In this document: piece after piece, positions 53,677 through 62,276 of the stretch | Numbering within the stretch: the first letter of the stretch is position 1 | Layout: the number at the start of each line of letters is the position of its first letter | Assembly: GCA_963696315.1 (NCBI GenBank) | Contig: CAVOJU010000005.1 | Location: forward strand, 62,001 to 126,000 | Origin: CAWKEY01 sp963696315 | Lineage (GTDB): Bacteria > Pseudomonadota > Gammaproteobacteria > Methylococcales > Methylomonadaceae | Length of the DNA: 64,000 nt | Direction of reading: 5' to 3' | The notes under the pieces: generated by a model | Database searches by the model: none | Told to the model about the DNA's origin: nothing | Seen by the model: the letters and a program-made list of their open reading frames with translations, nothing else | Program-made: the position numbers and the translations under genes

Positions 53677-55092
53677 TCATTCGACTTTAGAACCTACATT
53701 AAGGCCTTTGAATGCTTGGGCCTTAACCGAATAAGCAAGAGATTTTATTTTCGCGGTATGCTTATGAAAAAATGACACTAACGGAAGCTCGTTTATTAAC
53801 AATGGCTTAATGATAGAAATCGCATCAGAAAGCAGTTTTATTGCCTTGGGTAAATTCGAAATCTTTTGACGGAGTAAATTGCTGGCGCCGAACACCGCCA
53901 AAAAACAGAATTGTTTTATCAAAGAAACATGTTTCCTGTTCAAGCCTGCCAAAACAGCAATCGATTCCTGCGCGTTAGCGCCGCCACGCTGCAGGAATTT
54001 GAATACAGCCATTTTAAGTAAATCGTTGGACATAACTGCGTACAGCGCGTTGGCCAGAATATTAAGGTTGGCATTGGCTCTCTGCCTGTCACGGTAATAG
54101 GCTTCGATTTTTTCGTGAATCAAATCGGTATTTTTGAAATCAGGCATGGCCAATAAATGAGCGCTTAATATTTGGATATCCGAGAATACTGCGGTCAATC
54201 CGCCGCCCGTTAAGGGATGGCGCATATTCAGAGCATCGCCAAGCATCACCGCGCCTTTCCGTATGATGGGTTTTGCTGCCATGTAATGGTTGGGCATGAC
54301 CTTAAACCTGCCTTCTTGCAATGCTTGGGCATAACTGTTGCGCATAGATTCGGGAATATAAGGCGTTACGTTGACCTCTAAATGCTCCTTAAGCAAAAAG
54401 TTTCTAGGCAACTGTTCGCCTGGAAAATCGATCAACAGTCTGACTTCAGTATTGGAAATCGGATAACAAATAAAGGGTGTCGGTCCCGATAAAAACACAT
54501 GCCCATGTTGCGGAAAAGGCATATCACAGTCTTTTAATATCAAGCCGATAAAATACGATGTTACGGTTTTTTTATTATTGCTGAGATGCGCCCTGAAATT
54601 TGAAAAAAAGCCGTCGCTGGTAATGGTTAAGGGGGCATGAATGGACTTTATCTGGGAGGTGAGCGATTCCCGGTAACTCAGGCCAATAATTTCATTGCTG
54701 TCATTTTCCAGCAGGTGCAATGCCTTGCCATGTATTTGGGTAACCGATTCATTGTGCAGAGCGGAGGCTCTTATTTGCTGCAAAAACCTGCCATTATGCA
54801 AGCCGATTCCGGTATGACGGCGCGGATAAGCAATGGTAGTTTTTTCGTTACCTTGCAGCAGGGCGTAACCTTTGACCGTTTGCGCCTCAAAACCATCCAG
54901 TAAATGCCTGAGACCCATTTGCTCAAGCGACAATACGGCGCCTGGTTGCAACAATTCACCTACGATACGCTTTTTCTCTTTATAGCAATGATCGATTAAA
55001 GCGATCTTAATGCCTTTGGGAGCGAGATAAGCTGAGATGGTAGCGCCCGCCATGCCTGCGCCGATAATGCAAATATCGAACTCTGATTTCAT
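53677..55092 (-). CDS. Squalene monooxygenase (squalene epoxidase)
   Basis: 471 residues. FAD-binding GxGxxG in FDICIIGAGMAGATISAYLA, and the second flavin motif GAVMLGDALNMRHPLTGGGL with the GD and HPxTGGG signature of squalene epoxidases. It makes 2,3-oxidosqualene, the substrate of the cyclase encoded upstream on the same strand. C-terminal hydrophobic stretch fits membrane association. Intact. Confidence 0.88.
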   Translation of the reverse strand: MKSEFDICIIGAGMAGATISAYLAPKGIKIALIDHCYKEKKRIVGELLQPGAVLSLEQMGLRHLLDGFEAQTVKGYALLQGNEKTTIAYPRRHTGIGLHNGRFLQQIRASALHNESVTQIHGKALHLLENDSNEIIGLSYRESLTSQIKSIHAPLTITSDGFFSNFRAHLSNNKKTVTSYFIGLILKDCDMPFPQHGHVFLSGPTPFICYPISNTEVRLLIDFPGEQLPRNFLLKEHLEVNVTPYIPESMRNSYAQALQEGRFKVMPNHYMAAKPIIRKGAVMLGDALNMRHPLTGGGLTAVFSDIQILSAHLLAMPDFKNTDLIHEKIEAYYRDRQRANANLNILANALYAVMSNDLLKMAVFKFLQRGGANAQESIAVLAGLNRKHVSLIKQFCFLAVFGASNLLRQKISNLPKAIKLLSDAISIIKPLLINELPLVSFFHKHTAKIKSLAYSVKAQAFKGLNVGSKVE

Positions 55093-55138
55093 AATGAGCT
55101 AGTTGACCCGCATACTTTAAACTGTGTTGATGCTTTTA

Positions 55139-57420
55139 TCATTTGTAAACATACCGGCTACGGTATCGACTTAACGCCCAGATAGGAAATATATTTCTGT
55201 AATTAGCATAGGTAATCATGCAGTTATAATTAAAAACGCCAGAGATACGTTCCTGTGGCCAATCGCCCATGTCGGTCTGTCTGTTCAACAACACATTGAG
55301 TCCTGTTTCGATAACTTTTTTATCGCCAAAATCAGCAGCCATCAGGGCTCAGCAAAGCCCACGCGGTATTAACCACTTGTGATGTCGCCGCCTCCGTATA
55401 AACCAGTTTGGAACACGATTCGAAAGTCTCCCCCCAGCCGCCATCGGCTTTTTGCTTGCCGGTTAAAAATGTGCAGGCTTTGTCGATGCTGGCCATTAAA
55501 ACTCCATCATCATAATAGCCTTTGCCCTTGGCCCTAGTAGAGCGCTTCCACGCCGAACCAGGTCGCATAGGTAAAACAGACCGCCCAACCACCGTACCAG
55601 GACCCGTCCGGTTTTTGTTGCTTGAGGATAAAGTGCAGTCCAGCACGAATTGCGTTGCGTATTTCGCTGTTTTTATAAGTTGGATACGTTTCCTGAATTT
55701 CCAGCAAAGCAATCACACAGGCCGCCGTACATTCCGTCCATGAATAATCAATCATGATATCGGCGAATACTTCGGAAGGATTGAGTTTTTCCAGCCATTT
55801 TGGTGCACGTGACAATTCATAAGTTGCCCAGCCGCCATCGGTATTTTGGTAAGAAAGGATAATATCAACGGCTTGTTTAATGCGGTGTTCGTCAATTGTC
55901 GGTGTAACCAGGCCTGAGTGATGAATAGCCAAAGTGGCGCTTAAGCCTTCCGCCGTGCAATCGGCAACCGGCCAGCCTTGCTCAGCCGTTGAAAAAGGCC
56001 AACTGCCTATCATGGGATGACGGAAAAACTCGTTATGCGTCGAATGTTCAGTATCGATTTGCGAGTGGTCGATAAATTGATAGCTTTTTGCAATAGTACC
56101 AGGAAATAGCTTACCCAAGTCGCTTTCCAGCATGGCGCGGCTTGCAAAAGCGGCATCCCAAAGCTGTGAGCCGTTGTAGCCATTCATTTTCATGCCGTCT
56201 TCGGCAACCCATAAATAATCATACCAACGCGCGACATGCTTTTTAAATTGCGCCGAGTCCTTGCCGTAAGCGTGCCAGATGCAAATAGAATTGATGGCTT
56301 TATTGACGGGGCCTATATCGAGATAGTTGCTTTGCTCATCCTCAGCATTGAGGTATTTTAATATGTAGTCGGTTGACTTTTTCCTTAACCAGGTGCATTT
56401 AAATTTTTCATAGCTATTGGTGAACAAATTCATCCACTTCAAAACAGGAGACAAAATGGTGTAGCTATCTTTTTCGCACAAGGCATTACGTTGTTCCGGC
56501 CAGTCAATAGCAGCAAAATCTTCGTTATAAATTTCCTCTCTTAATGACAAAATCAGTTTGCTTTCGGGTGCTTTGATTCGCTGTGCGTAGCAATAGGCCA
56601 TCGGCAAGTAAACCATGCGCGTGTGACACCAGTAGCGCCAGGGATGCACCGGCAGCCATTTTGGAAATAGCCACATTTCCGGAAACAGGCTGTTAAAACC
56701 TTGCCAGTCATAGAGATTCAAAACCGCCAGATAAAACTTTCCCCAGGAGGGTATGCCGGTGGCACCGCCGTTGTTGTTGATCCACGCCCTGGCCTTGATC
56801 AGTTGCTGATGACTCTTATCCACTCCCAGAAGTCGCAAGGACACGTATTGCATGACGGTGCCGAACATGGTCGACTGTCCTTCAATATGCATGCCCCAAC
56901 CAGCATCTTCATTTTGATGATTGAATATATAAAGCTTCATCATTTCCCGGTGCGCTTTGGGAAACGGCGTATCGGAAATATACGAGGCAATCAGCAAGCC
57001 GGGTAAAAGAAATAAGGGGCCGCCATAATCGCCAGGCCAATGGCCGTCTTCGCTTTGCAAGCATGAAAAGTAGTTAATGCCTTTGATCAGCGCATCGGTG
57101 ACTTTTTGCGCTTCGGGGTTTGCTGACTGCGGTATTTGGCCGGTAAATTCCTGGAACTTCGCGTTAATGGCGGCGTGTCTGAAAACCTTATCGCCGGAAT
57201 TTGGATTGTTGCCTTTGTCAAACTTAAAATCTTTGGCAAACTGGGCAATTTCTTCATCAGTAATGCTATCGGCATTTTGCAGATGTTCATTGATATTGTC
57301 TGAGGCGGGCTTGAATGCCCACATTTGCCGGCCCTTATTAGTGAGCAGTTGCCAGTGTTTCCAAGAAGACTTTACATTCAACATAGATTTATATGAGATT
57401 CCTTTTGCTCGGTTAAGCAA
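55139..57420 (-). CDS. osc: Oxidosqualene cyclase (lanosterol synthase type), two apparent frameshifts
   Basis: Triterpene cyclase of about 750 residues. The catalytic VADCTAE motif (oxidosqualene type, against DxDD in hopene cyclases) stands at about residue 480, with QW repeats such as QNTDGGWATYE and QKPDGSWYGGWAVCFTYATW. Two single-base insertions near 55530 and 55335 split the C-terminus; joined it runs GYYDDGVLMASIDKACTFL, QKADGGWGETFESC and FNYNCMITYANYRNIFPIWA, the normal end. It forms the first sterol ring system. The start may be the later Met in MLNVKSSWKHWQLLTNKG. Confidence 0.92.
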
Positions 57421-57462
57421 CGTAATCCAGCTATTGAAGGCAGGATTTAGTAAATTTGGAAT

Positions 57463-58065
57463 TTATTGATTAAACAGGGCAATGCGCACCATTGCCATAA
57501 AGCCTTTCAGTTTTTTCCATAAAGTTGGCTGTTTGCGCAAACGCTCATGGCCGGGCAGCAATTGCCCTTTGGCCAATTTGCCTATTTTTCTTTTCACGGC
57601 CGGGTCGAGTTTGCCGTCGGCAGCTAGTTCAAAAAACAAGGCCTTCACATTGCCCAAATCAAAAAAGTCCCGTTGCCATTCCCATTTATAATTGCCGCCA
57701 TAACGAAACCAGGAACCGCCTATACCCGCGACTTCATAATGCGTGCCGTCTTCACGCAGCGCAGGCGACACTTGCCGCCATAGGCCAATCACTTCACCGA
57801 TTTTTTCATCGATTAAAATGCGGTGATAGGGGTAGCGCCATTCTTCAAAGCCTTCCATTTGCACACCCAAGGCCCATTCTTCTATCTGTTTACGGCTACG
57901 CGCCACAAATTCCTCATTGGGGCCGATATTCCAGCGATATTCTGCGTCGTCGGTATACATGGCGCCCAAGTATTTGGGCCAGTTACCCTCTTTTTCAGCA
58001 TCACGATTTGCCTGCAGCCAACGTTCTACCATTTCTTCAAGTTCTGCTCTGGGATATGCGGCCAT
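57463..58065 (-). CDS. SnoaL-like/NTF2-fold protein of the sterol cluster
   Basis: 200 residues from the Met of MAAYPRAELEEMVERWLQAN; a longer frame upstream is the reverse of the CYP51 end. NTF2-like cone pattern: YLGAMYTDDAEYRWNIGPNE, RYPYHRILIDEKIGEVIGLW and VAGIGGSWFRYGG. The C-terminal 50 residues are helical and basic. Its job is unknown; its place between cyp51 and the cyclase suggests a sterol-binding or isomerase-like part in ring processing. Intact. Confidence 0.7.
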   Translation of the reverse strand: MAAYPRAELEEMVERWLQANRDAEKEGNWPKYLGAMYTDDAEYRWNIGPNEEFVARSRKQIEEWALGVQMEGFEEWRYPYHRILIDEKIGEVIGLWRQVSPALREDGTHYEVAGIGGSWFRYGGNYKWEWQRDFFDLGNVKALFFELAADGKLDPAVKRKIGKLAKGQLLPGHERLRKQPTLWKKLKGFMAMVRIALFNQ

Positions 58066-58090
58066 TGTTTGTCTCTTAAAGTTCGTATGT

Positions 58091-59722
58091 TCAGTTGAGT
58101 TCGATCTTGATTGCCTTGGTCGGGCAATATTTTTCGGCTTGGCGGGCTTTTGCCAGCAATTCCAGCGGCGGGTTTTCTTGTAAAACGGTGACATTGCCTG
58201 CCTCGTCTACGTGAAAAAGGTCAGGCGCTTCAGCCATGCAGGTCGCATGACCCTGGCAAAGTTCCCTGTCGATTGTTATTTTAAAGCTCGGGCCGGTTTG
58301 TAAATTTTCCTGTGCGTGAGTTGCCGATGGCTCAGCGGCGGCTTGTTTAATGTCTGTGCGTTTTATGTAGCGAACACGGCAGGGTGACGCAGGCTGCACC
58401 ACCATTTGAGTGAAATCATCCTGATAGGCGTCTTTGTCGTCAATCAGTTCAAAGGTGTAGCGGCGTAATAAAATGCTGAAAATCGCTTTCAGTTGCAGCA
58501 TGGCAAACGCATTGCCGGAACACTTGTGTTTACCGCCGCCGAAGGCAATCCAGGCGAAAGGCTTGGCATCTTCCTGACGTGCTTCCGAATAGCGCTCAGG
58601 ATCAAACTTTTCCGGATCCGGGAAAACCTCGGCAATGCGATGCGAGACGCGCGGCGATGTACAGACGTATTTGCCGGCCTTGACCGTATAGCCTTTAAAA
58701 TGAAAATCCTGCATCACCTTGCGAATCAGGAAAATCAGCGGCGGATGCAGGCGCAAAACCTCTTTAATCACATTTTCCAGCAGCGGAATCTCGCGTAAAG
58801 ACTGAAATGTGACTTCGCCATCGGCGCCGAAGTGCGTATCCAGTTCGTTCAACACCAATTCCAACTGTTCAGGCCGACGCGCCAATTCCAGCAAGGTCCA
58901 GGCGGCCGTGCCTGCTGTGGTATGATGGCCGGCGAAGATGGTACCGATTAACATGCCGGTGATTTCATGCGCGGATAAGGAGCTGCCATCGTCATAACTG
59001 GCTTCAATGAGAATTTGAAACGCATCTTCGCTTTTTTCCGGTTTCTGCGCCCGTTTGGCAATGATGCCCGTGACTAATTCCTGCAGCCGGGCGCGGGCTT
59101 TATCTCGGCGGCGAAATACCGGCAAGGGCAGATAGGGAAAAACAAAGGCCAGAGGACTCAGGCCCTTTTCAAGATCGTGATAAATTTTAACAAATTCATC
59201 ATTCAGTTCATAACGGAATTCATCGCCAAGCAGGCAGTGGCTGGACGTATAAATGGTGAGTTCTTTCATAAACTCAAGCAAATCAATTTCGCCCGTATCG
59301 CCCCAGCTGGCAATCATCTGCTCGACTTCCTGGACGATCACTTGCGCATAGCCGCGCATCGGTTTGTCGCGCAATACCTGCATCAGCATTTTAAGCTGCT
59401 GGTCTTTTTTATCAGGCGGCGCATCAAAAACCACGCCTTTGCCAAAAATAGGCGTCATGATTTTATAGGCCTGACTTTGATCCAGCTGGGCGTCAGGCGC
59501 GCGAAAAAAAGCTTCATTGGCTTCAGGACCGGTCATCAGCACCATTTTTTGATGAAACATACGGAATTCACCGATTTCTCCCAATGTATTTCTGAGTTTC
59601 ATCATGTATTCAAAGGGGTTTTTACCAAATTCGAGCATATGCCCTAAAAGCGGCAATGCGCCAGGCATTTTCGGCGGCTCTTTGCCTGGTGAAACGGTTT
59701 TTTCTATATTCGTCGTAGTCAT
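58091..59722 (-). CDS. cyp51: CYP51-ferredoxin fusion (sterol 14-alpha-demethylase)
   Basis: 543 residues from MTTTNIEKTVSPGKEPPKMP. P450 domain: I-helix AGHHTTAGTAAWTLLELARR, ExxR in KEVLRLHPP, and the heme loop AFGGGKHKCSGNAFA with the axial Cys. After an Ala-rich linker (residues about 455-475) comes a ferredoxin domain with CQGHATC and KYCPTKAI, fitting a [3Fe-4S] cluster. Such fusions are known from Methylococcus capsulatus. It removes the 14-alpha methyl group of lanosterol. Intact. Confidence 0.93.
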   Translation of the reverse strand: MTTTNIEKTVSPGKEPPKMPGALPLLGHMLEFGKNPFEYMMKLRNTLGEIGEFRMFHQKMVLMTGPEANEAFFRAPDAQLDQSQAYKIMTPIFGKGVVFDAPPDKKDQQLKMLMQVLRDKPMRGYAQVIVQEVEQMIASWGDTGEIDLLEFMKELTIYTSSHCLLGDEFRYELNDEFVKIYHDLEKGLSPLAFVFPYLPLPVFRRRDKARARLQELVTGIIAKRAQKPEKSEDAFQILIEASYDDGSSLSAHEITGMLIGTIFAGHHTTAGTAAWTLLELARRPEQLELVLNELDTHFGADGEVTFQSLREIPLLENVIKEVLRLHPPLIFLIRKVMQDFHFKGYTVKAGKYVCTSPRVSHRIAEVFPDPEKFDPERYSEARQEDAKPFAWIAFGGGKHKCSGNAFAMLQLKAIFSILLRRYTFELIDDKDAYQDDFTQMVVQPASPCRVRYIKRTDIKQAAAEPSATHAQENLQTGPSFKITIDRELCQGHATCMAEAPDLFHVDEAGNVTVLQENPPLELLAKARQAEKYCPTKAIKIELN

Positions 59723-60008
59723 AACGTGATCTATAAATGTGCAGTAAGGAGCGCACATGTTGTAGGTTCCAGGTTCCTTAGAGAGCATTAGCCTTTGAAT
59801 ACGACCATAGACAGATGCCGGGCAACCGTCAATTTTACGCAGTGCTTAGCTAATACACAAAACTTTCTGGATGTTCATGGGAACGGCAGCGAGCCCTATT
59901 CTGCCAGTGCTGGACGACCCTAAAGGCATTAAACCCCCCCTATTTGTTCAGCCATGCATGAATAATTTCCCTTTTTTGCTCAAGCCACCCTATGGATAAA
60001 CTGTGTTC

Positions 60009-61580
60009 TTAGCCAAGCTTTTCCAGCTTTCTCATTTCGACCGGGGAAACCCTGCCTTTCGAGGAAACCTTGTCGTATACCTCATCGAAGGCTTGCCGGC
60101 AGTACGGCAACCGCTCCCGCAAAAGGTCATAGCCGGCATGATCGAACATTGTTCTGAAATCCTCTTCGCTCATCGAGGTTCTCGCATACAAGGCTTGGTA
60201 GCCCCGGTGTTCAATAACGAATTTTTCCAGCAAGGGCAGGGCGGCAGCGTTATCGAAACCCGCCTTGCCCGGTGTACCGTAGGCGCCAATATCCACGTAG
60301 AGCTCGTCCACGGTGCCTTCCTGCGTCCTGAAAGGGTGCACAAAACCAGGCTGTCCGCCGTTATCCTTGATCGCCATCGGCGAAAGCCATAAGGGATATA
60401 ACTGGAAATGCTCATCGAAATAGGCAATAGACTGCTTCAGATAGCGGATCGGCATGAGCATGTCCTGAACCACATGATATTTTTCCCGAAGCCGCCGGGT
60501 GGTTTCGGTTTCCGTGTATTTCAATAATTCAATGCGGGGCGGCAAGGCCCAGCCCAGCAATGCCCTGAAAATGGGGTGATTTCCGAACGGAATGATTTCC
60601 TCCATGGCCCAGAAATAACCGCGGGTATGCCGGTGATAATAATCCCGCACCGGCAGATATTCGACACCTTCCTTTCTTTGCTCCAGGTAGGTTTGGACAT
60701 GTTTATAAAACCAGGGTTTATACCATCGCCCAATGGCATTCAAAGATCCGTCCGGGCCTGCGATATCAGCGAACCTGCCAACCATGATGACCGCCTGGTC
60801 TCGGCCGTATACCAAACCTTCCACGAAGTCGTTGTTTTCGGTATCGCGAGATGCCTGCTCGAAAACGCTGACCATAGTATCAAGGCTATAAACAGGCTGA
60901 TAGTGAAGCCGGACATACTTTTTGACCGGAACGATTTTTAATTCGGCAGCCACCAGAAAGCCCAGGGTGCCATGGCTCCACGGAATCTGGTAAAAGAGCT
61001 CGGCATTTACCGAGGGACTGCATTTCACCAGTTTCGCTTCCGCGGTCACAATCTCGAAAGATTCGCAAATATGCTGGAATAGCCCATATTTATGGCTGCT
61101 GGTTTCCACACCGAAACCCATAATCAAACCGCCGACCGTCAAACTGTCCAGTTCCGGCACTACTGGCAGCGTCCAGCCTCGAGATATAAGGCTACTTGTA
61201 ATCTGGCCCATGGTCGCCAGCGGTTCCACCCGGACAGTTCCGCGCTGTGCGTCGATTTCAAGTATGTCGTACATTCCAATATTGATCTTGCGATGAGAAA
61301 GCTTGTACTTGGGCACCAGCTCGCTCATGGTTTTCCAGCCCGACCTCGCGGTACAAAGTTTTTGCTTCGCACCTTGGCTTTTCCAGTCCGCGATTTGCCT
61401 GATCACCGCTTCAACTCTGGCATCGTGTTTGGCGGGGGCACTGTTGAGCTGAAATGAAATCCAGTTACGGATGCTTGCGTAAGCACCATAGGCTGCCGAA
61501 ACGGGCAGCAGGAAGAGGGTGGCGAATATTCCGCGGTAATGGGTCAGTACGTGTTCGAATAATTGCTCGGGTTTTGTCAT
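60009..61580 (-). CDS. DHCR24-like FAD-dependent sterol C-24 reductase
   Basis: 523 residues. An N-terminal membrane segment (GIFATLFLLPVSAAYGAYAS), then an FAD-binding type 4 (PCMH) domain with VEPLATMGQITSSLISRGWT, PVVPELDSLTVGGLIMGFGV and ETSSHKYGLFQHICESFEIV, all close to plant and animal DHCR24/DIMINUTO proteins. It would reduce the C-24 double bond of the sterol side chain. It lies at the head of the sterol genes, 286 bases upstream of the cyp51 start, on the same strand. Confidence 0.86.
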   Translation of the reverse strand: MTKPEQLFEHVLTHYRGIFATLFLLPVSAAYGAYASIRNWISFQLNSAPAKHDARVEAVIRQIADWKSQGAKQKLCTARSGWKTMSELVPKYKLSHRKINIGMYDILEIDAQRGTVRVEPLATMGQITSSLISRGWTLPVVPELDSLTVGGLIMGFGVETSSHKYGLFQHICESFEIVTAEAKLVKCSPSVNAELFYQIPWSHGTLGFLVAAELKIVPVKKYVRLHYQPVYSLDTMVSVFEQASRDTENNDFVEGLVYGRDQAVIMVGRFADIAGPDGSLNAIGRWYKPWFYKHVQTYLEQRKEGVEYLPVRDYYHRHTRGYFWAMEEIIPFGNHPIFRALLGWALPPRIELLKYTETETTRRLREKYHVVQDMLMPIRYLKQSIAYFDEHFQLYPLWLSPMAIKDNGGQPGFVHPFRTQEGTVDELYVDIGAYGTPGKAGFDNAAALPLLEKFVIEHRGYQALYARTSMSEEDFRTMFDHAGYDLLRERLPYCRQAFDEVYDKVSSKGRVSPVEMRKLEKLG

Positions 61581-62276
61581 TGGATTTATCCTAATTTAAC
61601 AACCACGCGCGTAAAGCGGATGGCTTCGAATTGCGGACTGAAAGCCCGGATATGCGCCGACTTCAGGTAGCGTCTTAATCGGCTTCCATTTTAAGGTTAA
61701 CATTTGGATTCGGTGCAAAATGATACTCCAAATAGTGCTTGATCATCTCTTTCGTCAGGCTGCCCAAGCGTGGCAAAAAAATGACCACGCGCTCATGAAC
61801 GCCGCCCACACTATCATTTCTTCAAGTACGTAAATTAGCTTGAAAAACACCGCCTTTGATCCCTCTCATGTTTTCACTAGGCGGCTGTCCGAGAAGAGAA
61901 ATAACCGTCCGACTGCTTTTTCTAGTATTCCAGGCAACAATAGCTGTCAATTCAAGTCTTCACAATTAACGCTAAGTCCTTATTAGATATTACTTATTTA
62001 TCAAATATCCGCATTGACTTTGTTGGAATAGTTTTATAAAGTGCATCTGAAATATATGTTTTTAAAGTTTCTCTCAGCCAACAAGCGTGATGATCGTCTA
62101 AATTTTGATCGAAGTGACAAAGGAATTAACTGAAACGTTTCCCTGTAGGCGATGGATGGCTATATGAACACTGGCAGCAGATATGTTTTCCCTGAGACTG
62201 TCTGGGAGTTCGAGTTTTTTAATGTTTCTTTCTAATTATAAAAATCATCCATTTTTAAAGTGGAATAAGGATAGTT
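61581..62276. other. Long intergenic region with a coding remnant
   Basis: About 700 bases. On the minus strand 61675-61810 is an open stretch that reads GGVHERVVIFLPRLGSLTKE and then MIKHYLEYHFAPNPNVN before a stop, which looks like the end of a lost gene; I cannot name it. The right half (61930-62270) is AT-rich and should hold the narK promoter. No repeat was seen. Confidence 0.4.
61675..61810 (-). pseudogene. Possible gene remnant, unknown family
   Basis: A 43-codon C-terminal-looking piece with protein-like composition (ERVVIFLPRLGSLTKEMIKH). It has no start codon that makes sense and no upstream continuation. It could also be a chance frame. Confidence 0.3.
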
